Assembly: GCF_910589235.1 (NCBI RefSeq)
Contig: NC_060978.1
Span: forward strand, 3,548,877-3,612,876
Reading direction: 5' to 3'
DNA length: 64,000 nucleotides
Source of the DNA: Vespa crabro
Taxonomy: Eukaryota; Arthropoda; Insecta; Hymenoptera; Vespidae
In this document: one piece after another, positions 14,168-27,298 of the stretch
How the letters are laid out: each line of letters starts with the position of its first letter
Position numbering within the stretch: the first letter of the stretch is position 1
Position numbers and translations under genes: made by a program
The notes under the pieces: generated by a model
Seen by the model: the letters and a program-made list of their open reading frames with translations, nothing else
What the model was told of the DNA's origin: nothing
Databases searched by the model: none

Positions 14168-15491
14168 GCACTCTACGCAGTAGGATTAAAATTACCGTTT
14201 GCTTTTACGATCCTGCGACATTACCGTCTCGTGGCCCGTCGTAAAGCTCGACGTCATGCTTTCTGCAGGAAGGAGGAGCTACAGTTCGTAATCGCGCTTC
14301 TGATCACGCGACCTAAATATTATATTACAAGCGCGTACACCTCGACGCAACACCCTTTTTCCTGCTCACGAGCCAATGGTGTAACGCGAAGCGTCCGCCG
14401 ACATAACCTTCCCCTTTAACTTTATCTATCATTCGAGAGAGCGATCTTTTCGTCGATCGTGCCTCGTGCGCTATCTTTTTCGACGTTGAATATTATCTCG
14501 TAAAATTTTAAGAGGATAGAGTATAGAAAAGAAAGTTCGGGCCGAGCGATGGAATAAAAGCCACCCGTTTAATCTCTCGCAAGCTTCTACGGCAGACCCT
14601 AATTAATTGGTAAGGATATTTGTGTCGGGTAAGTGTCGGAAAGAAGAAAAGAGGACGAAGTAAAGGAAGGTGGACGATAACAAGAGTTCTGCATGAAGAG
14701 AATTAATTATTCGTCGCTCTAAACGCCGAGGGAGTCCTTTAATTCGTGTTTAAGTTGGAAAGAGTTTGGTGCGCTGCGCTTGTTTCGTCCTATTGTTTAC
14801 TACCTCGGATATTGTTTTTCCTTCGACATCTACTATCGTTCATTGACACGACAATTCATTTATTCCAAAATCGAAATTAACTTGGAAAGTTAGAAACGGT
14901 TATTATTTCTTTCGATAATTTCCTAAGGATATTTACGAGTTGTATGTAAAGAGTTATACTGGGATTCGTCCCAGCAATTACGGAATTCCACGCAGGATAC
15001 TTACTTCGCGATCGTCGATAAATGAAAAAAATCGAGGGACGATTAACCGGCCTTGGCTTCGAAATTCTTTCTTCGTTCCCTCGCTTTAATTCATTTGACC
15101 GTGATTTCTCGATATTTTCCATCGACGAAAATACGCCCGTCGACGCGATACTTCTCAATCTATTTCGCCCACAGGCTAAAATATTTTTACCTGTCGCTTC
15201 GAGCGCTCCTGCGCTCTCAAATATTTAGATCGGCGCTTCTCTCAAGTCCGAGACGAATAAATCGTCGAAGCTTTATTCGCCCCTCGCGCGTTTCTACACG
15301 TCGTTTCATTTTGGCTCGACTTCCTACTCTCTGTCTACGTGCGTGGTTTAACCATCGAACGCATAAACGAGACAAATGCTGTCTCGTCAACGGACAAAGG
15401 AGGAAAATAAGGAAAGAAGTCCACCCGCCGTGGGAATAATATCGACGAGAGAGAGAGAGATGCTTGCTCGATAAGGGCAGACCAAGGGTAG

Positions 15492-15493
<2 letters not shown>

Positions 15494-15557
<64 letters not shown>
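15494..15557. repeat. (CT)n microsatellite, about 64 bp
   Basis: The longest dinucleotide tract in the window, about 32 CT units. A shorter (GA)n run lies 30 bases upstream, so the two could form an imperfect hairpin. Confidence 0.95.
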
Positions 15558-15559
<2 letters not shown>

Positions 15560-18500
15560 GGTATCTCAAATGCGCCAAAGAGGATGACAGAGTGTGGTTA
15601 TGCGTAGTATATGGAGAACGTTCGCATTAAATACTTTAGCAGCGGAGACTGTAGGAAGAATTACAAAGGGAAACGGTAAATCACTCGTGAAAATGGGTAG
15701 CTCATTAATAAGGTGCTGCTACCAGGGTGAGGAAGCGGTACCAGCTACTGTGTACCAGAACGCTCGAAACTGGCAGAGTACCAAGTCACGAACAATACAC
15801 CCTAGAATTCCGACACGTTCTCCGTTCTAGCCGATCGAAGGTACCTCACCTAGTTCGTCGTAAAAAAAAGGAAAAGAAAAAAAAAAAAAGAAAAACAAAG
15901 AAAGAAAAAAGAAAGATTTCACATTGCAGGGGAAACTATTTCTTCGCGAATCTACCTACGTATCTCCGACGATGTTCATAGTATCGATTGCGATTAAGAA
16001 ATTCACCGGAATAACATTTACGAGCAAAAAATGTACGATAAAGTTAAATCCTTAAATAAAATTAAATAAAAAGTAGGAGCTTCGGGATAGAAGAAAATTT
16101 GGCAAAATCGAAATTGGCTCGGCTCGGTAGGTGGTTACTAAGAGACTGGCCTCGGTGGGGAATTTAAGAAGATTTCATTGGGATTCGTAGACACGGCACC
16201 CCGTTCCTTTGCGACGTTCGTATTTGTCACGAGGCGCGTTCGTATCCACCTTTACATCTACGCGTGATATATTGAAATTTCCGACCCGAAACTAGATTCT
16301 TCGATGTTGCATCTACATTTAACAATTTAAGATGTCAGGAAGGAACACGCGCGGCCATCTTCATTTCGAGCCACATCGAATCTAAAATCGGAGTTTAATA
16401 TTACGTTATAATTAATCCGAAAGAAATTATCGATCAATTTATACAAGTGGATACTTAAAGAACGGACCTTAGAGTTTTTGATAGTCCATTGGAATTCTTG
16501 TCCATGGCCTGAAATATGGGCACGTGGAATCGGCAGAGCAACCTTCTCCAAGAATCCATAATGATGATAAATTTGAAAGGAGAAACCACCGAGGAAGTGG
16601 GTGATCGAGGAAAGTTGGAAAGAAAAACAGGCACGCGTACTCTCTTCTCCTGCCTCTGGAAAGTTTCGTCTTTCGAAATATCGAGACAACCTTCTCTTTT
16701 TTCTCTTTTCCTCTGTTTTCCTAAACTCCCCCGGTGCCATCCAAAACGACAGATTTAGCGGCCGTATGTAGCAAGCAAGATATCTTTGATATTTATTTAA
16801 CTGACAAGGAGGCTAATAAATTCAGCGGGGGAAATGCTGCGAGCTTATTTCGAACCCCCTTTAGATAAGGGCGCATAATTTAAGTCGAGAAAAGAAGGTA
16901 GGGACGAGAGAGAGAGAGAGAGAGAGAGTAGAATAGGCGTACATTACATATTTCGAACGAGATACGTGCTTTTTTGCCTCGAGAAAGACGATCTGGACTG
17001 GACTGGACCGTTTTGAAAGAGATTCTTGGGATCTTCCTTAAGACGCATCTCCGACCAATTTTCATACGTTCTTCCGTCCCACCCTATTGTTAGCTACGAT
17101 TCGCCAGAGAACACTTATTATCATTATTAATTTCGCCCCACGAAAAAGACCTTGTCCTTTGGCAAAGAGAAATAATCAAGTAAGAAAGGACATTGTTTTT
17201 TTCGAATGTTCTCCTCACGATCGCGTAAAAATCAAGTTTGCTGCAAAAACTTGATCATCTGGAGTGGAAGAAGAGAAAGAGAGACGGAAACACTTCGGGG
17301 TGGTCCGGCAAACGATCGGACAGGCGCCGCGTCAATGGGGCCAAGACAAAACGCAACGAGAATTCCTTAATGCTGCTTGGGACGCAAAACCCAATGAGAG
17401 AGATCGCGTAAATCCTCTCCCGTCGAGTCTCGTCAAGTGTTCGGGGTCTCTGGCAAAAACATTTTTTTCCCTTACCACCATCGAAACTTTTCGTCTTTCG
17501 ATATTTTACGACCGATCGACGTTTTTATTTCCAACATTCAAACTCTTCGAACGCACGTGCGATGGAGAAAGAGGGACGACGAAAGTTATCAACGTCTTCT
17601 CTCTCTCGTTTCAAGGACCTTTTTCGAAATTCACGAGGGCTCCTCCTCGAAGTAATGCTTCTTGGCGCAAATAACTCGGGCACGAGCTTGACACGGTAAT
17701 AGTTAAGCGTGAGAAATAGACGCCCTCGGCCGCGCTGTGTATTCTCTCTCTAGAGTGTCGATTACACGAAAGTGGTTCTCATTTCTTCCTCGATCCTCGA
17801 AAAGCTTTGAACCTTTGAAAACTTTCTAACAATCTCTTTTCTATCTTTTATAAATAACCTATCTTCTCTTCCTCTTTTTTTTTCTTTTTCCTTTTCTTTA
17901 GCGGAAACCGAATAAATTTCAAGTTTAGGTTCGACGAGAATACGTTCGTCGCGGCGCTATCGAACGAATATTTTTCCTTGCGATATATTTAAATTTAGAA
18001 GGCCGAGCGTAGCGTATCCTACGTAGGACAAAGCGGCATCGAACGAACGAACGAACGAACGAATCCGTGGGTGCTACTGAAATAACGTGCAACTTACTTT
18101 AATAATAAATCAATCGTCGATTCGCGTGGACGCGGATACGTGCTGACGTTATTTAAAAGGAGAATGAGAAAGAGAAGATGTTGGAAACGAATCGATCTAC
18201 CTGAATATTTATTAACTCGCGTTTATTAATGCAATACGGTCGATGATAATTTGCATTCGATACGTAGAGCCGTGACACGAGACATCTCTAAAAAGGTAAA
18301 AGCAAAATCAGAAGAAAGTCGCAGGGAGAGCCGCTGGCTTAATTACTGGCATTTAACGTAATAGCTCTTGCTATCGTTGCCGAATGAACCTCCTTTTCCC
18401 GTATTACTCGCTGCTCTAACGGCAATTATTGTGTAGCCAACAATAGGGCCGAGCTGGAACATCTAAAACCGGATGAAGGCTTACTACGCACCGGTCGACC

Positions 18501-18834
18501 ATGTTTCAGCGAAATTCGATTTCGTTTCTCTCGTTCTCTCCGTTTCGAATCCGTCTCCTATCGTTTCTACGATGTTTCCTCGAGGCTACAAACATCCAAA
18601 CTTGTTTCTCGATAACGAACACGTTTTCGTCAATTCTCCTACTCCCTATTTCTACCCTTCAAAATAATTATATAAATGAAACTCACTTTAGGACACTTTT
18701 CATCCGTCACCTATTTAAATGGTCACACTTTATCACTCGATCCTTTTATCGAGAGGAAATCGACCCTTAAACTCGTGGCCGTGGTCTAATACGAAGTGGT
18801 CGTGTTACGATAAACTCTAGTGTAGGAAGAAGAA

Positions 18835-18872
<38 letters not shown>

Positions 18873-20220
18873 AGAAAAAGAAGGGAGCGGGATCTGAGGC
18901 TCGCCGCAAGGCCGATTACGAGCGACCTCCCAAGTGTTCCCGAATAATATGGGATGAAAAAGAAGGGTAAAAGGGGAGGGGGGGGGGAGACTCGATCCTC
19001 GTCAAAGTCACGCACGGGCCTTAAACCGAGGTTAATGGAAACGTTAGCGTCGACACGAAGAGGATGTCTTCTTGGGTAAGGGAGCTCGTAGCGTGAAAAA
19101 AAAAAAACAAAAAAAAAACAAAACGAAACAAAAAAAAAGAAAAAGACAAGAAAGAAATTCGTTATCCAAATTACTCGCTCGAAAATCGGTTGCTCTCCCT
19201 TTGCAAACCTACTTAAAAAATTCGTTTTTTCATTTCATTCAATCTTACCGAACAATCCGACGTAAAAATATAGAAATTTTACTTCCTTAAAAAAGAAATA
19301 AAAAAAAGAAAGAAAGAAAAGCGAGGGAAGGTAAACGTGTTATCATAAAAAAAAAAAAAAAAAAAAAACAACGTGACCCTGAATGGATTCATAAGTGAAA
19401 ATTCATTTGCATACGTGCATATATTTATTGCCGTCTTACATGATTAATTAATTACATCGTCGCGTGCTTATAAATCGAACGAAGCAATTACTTTTATTAG
19501 CTCGAATTTCTTAATAATCAAGAGAATTGATATAAAGGAATTTTATTGAAAATTTTAATCGACAATATTAATCGATCGAACTAACATGTGAATTTTCAAC
19601 GAACGATACTTATGTATATCATTCCCAGACACACTCCTCGAATCTCCTCGGCATAGCGTCCGTGTTTCGTGTACGTTATTTTATGCTTGAGATTATATAT
19701 GCTAATTAAAAGATAAAAAGTAAAGACAAAAGGAAAAAGAAAAGGAGACCGTTGCTTCTGGAGGCTGGATAATCTCATCGTTACAAAAAGTAATAATAAA
19801 GCACAGAAGTAGATAATCCTGTATGCCAGTCCTTGATCTTATAGAATTTTTTAAATATACCCTAAGCGTGCGCCGACTCGGCGCATAGAAAAAAGGAGAA
19901 CATTCCGCAAACGTTTTATTATTATTTTCTTTTTCTCTTTTCTATTCCTTTCCCTTGGGAGAGCGATCGACGCTTAGGAAAATGCTTGGCCATCAAAGAC
20001 GAATGGAGTAGAAAATAGAAAAGGGGCCTTTTCTCGAGGATCGCGCATTTCGGAAAATTTGGAATTCGCCCTTTAGATCTTCCAACGAGAAAACGGAAGT
20101 TCATTCGACTTTGATCACCTTGAGAGGAAAGTTTATTTCTGGATGGCAAGACAATGGTGTAGGCCACTTCCTATCAGTACCGGATTTAATTAAAACTTTA
20201 ACGATAGCTTAGAGGGATAG

Positions 20221-20250
20221 AAAAAGATGGAAAAAGATGGAAAAAGATGG
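20221..20250. repeat. 10-bp tandem repeat, three copies
   Basis: Three exact copies of AAAAAGATGG in direct tandem. Confidence 0.9.
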
Positions 20251-20755
20251 AAATTTTGGATAAAGGGATCGTCGACTAATCAATCGACATCTTGATAATC
20301 GAGATAGAAAAAGTGTGTCAGATTCGACGACTAGTTAACGAAACGGAGCCATGGACCGACGTAAAGAAAGGAAGAGAAAAGTAGGTGGACTCGGTCACAA
20401 CGACGATAATGAGGGAAGAGCGAACGGAAGAGCCCGAGAGTGCTTCCGGTTCCATACGAAAAACGTTCGGCTTTTGTATTTTTGCGTTTAGAGTAGAACG
20501 AGATCGTACCGTCCTTTTCTCTCTCTTACTCGCGCGCGCGCGGACGGAAAACGACCAAATGTGTTTGCTTAACGAGCATAAAATTGATCGTCGATTGATC
20601 GTGAAAAATATCGAGCGAATCGAATTTATTATCGCGGCTCTCCTACCTTTTTCTTTCTTTTATTTTTTCAACGTTCTAAGGTCGACGATCTCTAACGCGT
20701 CAAGAGATGTACTTTTAAGCGCAAAGAAAAGCAAAACAGGGCCGGAAAGGAGGTG

Positions 20756-20789
<34 letters not shown>

Positions 20790-21290
20790 AAACGAGGAGA
20801 GTGCGCGAGGTCAAGGGCTCCTACGAATGTTTAACTGCGGCTCTTAAACAGGCAGTAAAGTAACGTAATGCGCGTCTGTCGGGCGAAAGTTGATCGATGA
20901 TTCCTTGGGACAAAGGGCTATATCGATTTTATTGCCTAGGAATATATCGGCGAGTCCTCGTTTCGTTCACAAATGTTCTCGATGCAAGCCGCCGGACTTT
21001 ATGTCGCTGCCCTTAGGTAGCACCTTTCTGCGAAGGAAAGAGAGAGGTACTCGGTCAGAGCACGTTCCCTTTCATTTTTAAATGCGACTTTTAACAGACG
21101 ATCGAAAATCAAGTCGGACGAAATAGAGATACGAAATGTAAAAATTTGCATGGCATTGCTCGAAGTACGTCGTGTCTCGATCAAAAAAAAAAAAAACGAA
21201 TTTACGATGATACGGAAGAAAAGTACTAACAATTTCCGTGAAGCTTTAGCGAAAGGCGGCACCACCACCTGCCTCTCCTCGATGGCACTG

Positions 21291-21341
21291 ACACACACAC
21301 ACGCGCGCGCGCGCGCGCACACACACACACATATATATATA
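21291..21341. repeat. Compound alternating purine-pyrimidine tract
   Basis: (AC)n, (GC)n, (AC)n and (AT)n follow each other without interruption for about 50 bp. The whole tract alternates purine and pyrimidine, and its GC core is the classic sequence type for Z-DNA. Confidence 0.9.
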
Positions 21342-24300
21342 CGGATCCGAGAGAGGCGTGCAAATTCATAATAAATCGTACGACTTCATCGTCCAGGTTG
21401 CTTCTCGGACATCAGCATACGTTTCTAAGTTATGCCCGTTGAGCGAACTAACACGCCTTTCCATTCCTTTGACGCGGTAGACCTTTCAAGCCGAGTAACT
21501 TTTCGCGGTTTGCGATCGTTCGTCTACTCGGCAGCGCTTAACGTTTAACGAATCAAAGGTAATATACATACCTTTCCCTAGTAAAGTGTTCCTTTACTTT
21601 CGGAAATAAACGAAAACGATTTTGTCGACGAAATTCGTAACGTGTCTCTCGTTTCTCTAAGAGTAGTCGACCTCTTCCCGATATACATACGTTAAGGACG
21701 TATGATTTAAAAGCGAGTCGTTTTTCAAGTTAGCTGAGAAAGAAGAAGAAGAAGAAGAGAGAAAGAGAGCACTTAATATTCAACCGGCATCCGTTCTATG
21801 GAGGCATATTGTATAAACGTCACGTGCGTGTGGAGAACGTTTACACGCGGAAAGTATACGAAAGTGAGAAAAAGGGTCTTTTCTCCGGTCCTCCCTTTTT
21901 CAGAACCGCTTCTTCCTTTTTTCCACAGTCGTTTGTAAAATTGTCAACGTTAACGATCGTATACGAGATTACGCTTCGGCCGATGCTCGAATAGAGAAAA
22001 GTAAAAATAGAAAAAAAAAAAAAAAAAAAAAAAAAAAACAAACAAAAAAAGAAACCAACTTTACGTCGTAATTATCTCTCGTGAATAAGTGGACAACTAC
22101 TATCCTCTAACTTTCGAAGAATTCTTAGAATCCGGATAGATAGAACGAATTTAATAACGCGATCCTTTCGAAGGACGCGTTTCGTCGAATCGAATAAAAG
22201 TACGCACATTAAGCTACCGCATGTTCGTGTTGGTAAATGCGTAGGAGTAGTCAAGCTTTCGTAGTCGCTATAAGACTCTTGTCACGCTTCTTTCGAGACA
22301 GAAAATCAAATCAAACATCGTCGAGGGACGACGTTATTCGAGGCGCTGAAAGGCGTTCCAGGAGGTAGAGAAGTAGTAGGCTCTTCAGGTTCTTCAAACG
22401 CGTATAAGGAATCGTCAAGATGTTATTACTACAAATATTGTCTCTAGAATCCAAAGTCTAGAATCCCTCCCCATTCATCCTAGAAGAAGCACAACGTTTT
22501 TCATATTTTCCTTCTTCAAATAGGTTACTCTCTAACCTCGTAGCTATTCCGTTCTATCGAGCATTCCTTCCAAATTAAGGATGCCTCTTTATGTTTCGTT
22601 TTTAACCAAACAGAATCTATCGTTATTCCTTATCCTTTTTTTTTCCTTTTCTCCTTACGACATAAGTCGATAAGCATTTTTCTCTATGCTCTCTTATCTA
22701 TTAATTATATCTTTATTTTTCTTTTTTTTCTTTCCTAACCCTAACGAGACTTTTGCAACGACCGATTTTCGATCGGACGAACGTACGGAAATAGTTGAAA
22801 GGAAAGTTTAAAAGTTTTCTTTTTTAAATCGTAGGTAGGTAGGGTAGGTAATCACCGCTCGCGCTCGTTACCGGAGCAAATCGGCTCGCTCTTCCCGTCA
22901 AATCGAGCAGAGTATTCCTACCCCGAGGGATTGCTCTTTTTCGAAACTTCTTCGACAGAGTCCCGGAAAACCGATAACCTACGACCGATCTCGAAAATGA
23001 GGTAAAGAGGTAAAAAGACGCGAGAGTAGTTTCTTTCGGCGGCGGCGGCGGCGGCTGGGAATGGGCTAGGTAGGATGAGAGAGAGGAAAGAAAAAACGTA
23101 ATAAAAGAAATAGAGAGTTAAGTCGGATGACGTTTAACCGCTGTACTAGCTATTTCATATATAAGCTGCGATAAAAAGCTTTGCGCTTATTCGAACGAAT
23201 CCGTACTCGTTACTCTTCTTATTTATTCAGAAACAGCTAAGCGGCATTGCGATTAAAAATTCATTTCCGAACGACGAGTACGTACGAATCAAAGTATTGC
23301 TATTCTACGAAACGAACCATCCCGTCTCTAACGATAAGGGATCGTTATCGTTGGTAAAAAGGAAAAAAGAGGAAGAAAAAGAACTGAAAAAGAAGAGAGA
23401 CAAAAGAGAAAAGGTCTCGCTTATGGGAATTCGCGAGCACGTGTTTTTCAGATGTCGTAGGGAAAAAATAACGTAAACGTGCCTACAAACACGTTGTAGT
23501 AAGGATTCTCGTTGTAGTAAGCTTCTCTCATTTCGTCCCATTGATAAAAAGAGAGATATTCGCGACAAAGCGATAAAACGGAGTTAGCAAAGAATTTAAC
23601 GAGCGGAGAGAGGAAGGAAAGTCGAACGGCCAAGGGAGGATATTGGCGTCCTTCGAGATCCTTGAAAATGTCTCCGCGTCGGAAATCGTGCGTCTGTTTC
23701 GTTGTAAGACATTTAATGCCAGACGCACGGTGCGCATAAGTAAATGGGCACAGGTGCGCATACATATCAGTATAGGAGACAGTGTAATTCTCTCGTTTTG
23801 TCATTCGATCGGCGTGCAAAGAGTTAACGGCCGTTAATGGAATTCCATTTAGCAGTTTTCTCACGGCGTAATCGTCTAGATCGATCCCGAGCCGGATCAA
23901 TGGAGATTTCAAGATTTATGACGTAACGTCCGTTCTTTTTCTTCTTCTTCTTTCAATTTTATCCGATTGCGCAAGAACGAGAAAAGGGGAAAAAAAGGAT
24001 TCGTCTCGGTGTTAAGCCGGAGGAGGTTGTAGAAAACAGTCGCGATCGCTTGGAAGTGCCCGGGAACGTTAATGCGGAGAAAAGTATTAACGACCTCATT
24101 TGTGAATCAAATTAACGGCCCAGCCGAGTACGACTGGGAGACATACGTACGTACGTACGTCCTCGAAATTCGATTGCATTAGCGAGGAGGCGCGCTTCAG
24201 AATTCCTCCCTGCGTCAAACCGCCGTGTGTGCACGGCCTCCGTCGGCGCGGCGCTTCGACTCTATACGCGAGTATTCATAGATTTGCATTTATATTTGAT

Positions 24301-25365
24301 TCGAGATGCGTGGGCCGAGGCTTCGTGAAATCGTTAAGTGTTTTGCTCCGTACGAATGCGCCGGTGATTTTTCCGATAACTCTCGGCCTATAAACTCGAC
24401 GGCCTCTCGTCGGCCTAACTTAAACCATCGCGTCGTATCACTGATCGATTTCTTCCTTAATCCTATATCCCCGAGAGAAAGAGAGAGAGGGAGAGAGAGG
24501 AGCGTTCGAAAAATTAATTATCGAGTGTACACTCTTGTACAAGAGAGAAATAGGGGTGTGAGTGCGAAGAGTACTTTGTCGCAGATCTTTCTAAGAGATC
24601 TCATCGAAAGTATTTCAAACTCTCTTAACCGATCGTTAGCGAAGAAAGTTGTTAAAGGATGGATCGAAAAGTTTAGGCGTTTCGTAAAAAATAAGAATGC
24701 CGAGAGACGCGACCCGAGTTAAGCCAAAGTAAGGATTCTTTCGTCTTCCCACTTTTTCGAAAGTTTTCTTTTTACTCCAAGGTATTTCTCACCTAGTTCG
24801 ACGGTACTAATTAACGTATAATTCAACGCATTCATAAGTATATTCGAAAGAACATGCTTATACAAAGATAATGATCGAACGCGACATATCGAATATTTTA
24901 ATGGAAGAGTGACATTGGCGGATCGGAATGCGATGTCATTGTAATGACGCGCCGAGTTTACTCGATTATTTTCAACCACAGACGAACGAAGGATAAACCA
25001 GCGAAGAAGAAAAAGGAAAGAAAGAAAGGGAAAAAAAAGAAAGAAACAAAAACACCGTACAACCTTATTGCAAATACGTAGTTTCAAATCTCATTCAAGG
25101 ACGGGATCGAATCGTGCGTACTCTTATCTACATGCTCAGATATCATTCAATTTTATTACAATTTTGTAAACATACGTTCTGAAGGATCTTTGGAGGACTT
25201 TGAGATACGAGTATGTTTACAGAAATTATATCAACAAGTTGTTTGATGGCAGCTTTCGTAAAAAGCGGCGTATAAAACGCTGGATCGGAATGATTCAACG
25301 GACAAGAGGGAAAAGGAAAAGGAACGACGAAGCAAAAGTTCCAATATATCGTCGCGTCGTTATTT

Positions 25366-25366
<1 letters not shown>

Positions 25367-25418
<52 letters not shown>
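25367..25418. repeat. A52 homopolymer
   Basis: An uninterrupted run of 52 A, followed after a single C by nine more. No reverse-transcribed element or target-site duplication is evident beside it. Its exact length is likely to be unreliable in any assembly. Confidence 0.9.
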
Positions 25419-25419
<1 letters not shown>

Positions 25420-25708
25420 AAAAAAAAAGATGTTTACATTTTATTTACGCCAACTTTTCGAGTGTCTCGTAACGTTAAACACCAACTGACAGCAGAAACC
25501 AGATGCACAGTTTGCACGTAGCGAAAGAATCAACGTCCTTATCGTCCTGACATTTTTTCGACTGATGCCAACTAACATCGGAAACCACGTGGGCGAACGT
25601 GTGCGTGCCACCACGTGAATACACACGTGGAAGGTCGAGCTAGCGCGGGAGAAAAAGATGCGAACAAAATAGTGCGATGAAGAAAAAGGGGAGGTGATAG
25701 GGGGTGAG

Positions 25709-25754
<46 letters not shown>

Positions 25755-25861
25755 CGAGGGAGGGAGATCGAATACACGAAGCCGAAGCCCTACGCTCTTC
25801 GCTCGAGAGAACTCTACTCTCGGTGTTCAGTGCTACGATGGTCACCAAGCGAACGAGTCGC
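25709..25861 (+). promoter_or_regulatory. Candidate core promoter: GA tract, initiator and DPE
   Basis: A (GA)n tract of over 40 bp ends about 75 bases before TCAGTG at 25827-25832, which matches the arthropod initiator TCAKTY in five of six positions. Taking the A at 25829 as +1, AGTCG occupies +28 to +32 and fits the downstream promoter element RGWYV exactly and at the required spacing. GA tracts bound by GAGA factor next to Inr/DPE promoters are typical of regulated, paused insect genes. It lies 1.3 kb upstream of the proposed first coding exon of the sugar transporter and may be its promoter. The link to that gene is inference; transcript data would be needed. Confidence 0.4.
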
Positions 25862-25891
25862 AGCCTCTCGACTACTCGTAGTTCCGAGTAA
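25838..25891 (+). other. Short upstream ORF, 17 codons
   Basis: If transcription starts at the initiator just upstream, this is the first ATG of the transcript. It encodes a Ser/Arg/Thr-rich 17-residue peptide ending in TAA. It may simply damp translation of the downstream reading frame. No homology is claimed. Confidence 0.2.
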
Positions 25892-26302
25892 CTCGCGTGC
25901 TCCGTTAACGTCTCGCTCTCCTTCCATCTAGCCATTTCTCTCTTTCTTTCTTGGCCTTTCTCTCTCTCTCTCTCTCTCTCTGTTCCTTCTGCCTGTCCGT
26001 TCGAGACTTGCACCGCCGCGTCTCGGTTAATCGCGCCTAATTAAGACGATTCCCGTCCGAGCCTACTACGTGCGCCGGTCTCTAAGCCATCCGATGCACT
26101 TCTGTCATTGACCGTCGAGCGAAGAGGACCCTGTCCGTTCCTCTTGCGCTTGCGAAAAGAAAAACGAAAAAAAAGGAAAAAGAGAAAAAAAAGAAAAAAA
26201 AGAAAGACGAGATCTCTCTCGTAAATCATCGAGTCCCTTTGAGCATCGCCTCGGAAAATCGTGTCATGGACGATTTACACGCGGACTTCTCCATTTTGAC
26301 GC

Positions 26303-26310
26303 TATAAATA
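26303..26310 (+). promoter_or_regulatory. TATA-like box, alternative promoter candidate
   Basis: TATAAATA stands in a GC-richer setting. A start about 30 bases downstream, near 26,333, would also give a leader reaching the first coding exon. No good initiator is seen at that distance, so this is weaker than the Inr/DPE candidate upstream. Confidence 0.25.
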
Positions 26311-26725
26311 TATCACGCGAGCGTAGAATAGGACGGGCGTGCGTCGATCCGTCTCTTCGTGACTGTGCTCCGTTTCAAGACACGAACGTTTCGTCGGTCG
26401 GCGGATTTCGCGCAACTGACGTATCTTTTTTACGAACGCGGAAGAGATCGCGTGATTTCCTCGACGATATTCAGTCTTTTTTCGAAAGAGTTCGAAAGAC
26501 AGGGACCGCCGATCTCGACGATCTTGCGAGCGTTCAAAAACAAGATTCGAGATATCTACTACGAGAGAAAATAAAATCTTTCGTCTGGCTCGATCGAGAT
26601 TCTAATTATAAAGATCTGGCTCGAGAGAGTCCATCGACTCGGTGTATCGTCGATCTTTGTCTTCGTTTTCGAGACGGAATATCGCTCCGTAAAAAAGATT
26701 TTCAAAATATCGATCACGAGAGATT

Positions 26726-26727
<2 letters not shown>

Positions 26728-26773
<46 letters not shown>
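26728..26773. repeat. (GA)n microsatellite in the presumed 5' leader
   Basis: About 45 bp of uninterrupted GA between the two promoter candidates and the first coding exon. It would be transcribed if either promoter is used and the leader is unspliced. Confidence 0.9.
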
Positions 26774-26779
<6 letters not shown>

Positions 26780-27175
26780 AGGGATCGAAGATCAGGTACA
26801 TCTCGTAAATTTCTGATGAAGTACCAAGAGGAAACGGCGTGCGGTGTTTCGAGGAGAAAAGTTTACACGTGCCTGTTGATCGACTATCATCGTCCTGCCT
26901 CAACCAAGGAACATCATCGCCACGTGCTCGATAATACGCTTCGTCCGACGCGTTAAACGTGAGTAATCCGCGCGTACGACGTTTTGTTTCTTCTTGCCGT
27001 CGGCGTATCTCGAACAAGATATGCTACAACGAGTGGCACGCTAATCGACGCGTAATCTGTTTGTCTCCCCCGCAAAGAAGTTTACATACGTTTAAGGTGC
27101 TCGCTTACTCGTTCGAGGAACGAAAGGAAGAAAACGAACGTATTGTACGAATAGCTCGCGTCGTCGGTGAGTACG

Positions 27176-27298
27176 ATGAAAACGTCGTACTCGCACGAGA
27201 TCGTTTCCAGGGAGATCGTGACGTATACGATGCCTTTGGGCTTTCAAGATCCAATCTACACGGGTTGGGGGAGAACGAACGCGAATGACTCGACACGG
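27176..27298 (+). CDS. Sugar porter coding exon 1 (N-terminal cytosolic part)
   Basis: ATG opens a 41-codon stretch ending at a consensus donor (ACACGG|GTAAGC) in phase 0, exactly the phase needed to join exon 2, which also starts in phase 0. An in-frame TAG 24 bases before the ATG fixes this as the first possible methionine. The peptide (MKTSYSHEIVS... to NDSTR) is hydrophilic and would lie in the cytosol ahead of TM1. Residue pattern, start context and matching phase support it. I do not recognise it as a conserved domain. The 11.4-kb intron that follows makes it possible that another first exon is used instead. Confidence 0.6.

Larger units (their letters stand above)
9331..25690. other. 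Non-coding stretch with microsatellites
   Basis: About 16 kb without a supportable exon. It holds large TC, GA and GGA microsatellites, a 10-bp repeat in three copies (20221-20250), a compound AC/GC/AC/AT tract near 21.3 kb and an A52 run at 25367. A GC-richer patch at 10,040-10,250 is open in more than one frame but resembles nothing I recognise. It is probably upstream intergenic DNA of the sugar transporter, or the intron of an upstream 5' exon. Confidence 0.55.

Noticed and set aside
17264..17674. 136-codon plus-strand frame
   Set aside because: No flanking splice sites, no domain, and a composition like surrounding non-coding DNA.
24306..24722. 138-codon plus-strand frame
   Set aside because: It crosses a GA tract; no recognisable motif or conserved pattern was seen.
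25441..26013. 190-codon open frame on the minus strand
   Set aside because: It is driven by GA/TC tracts and overlaps the promoter candidate. The sequence is Ser/Leu/Arg-rich without homology.
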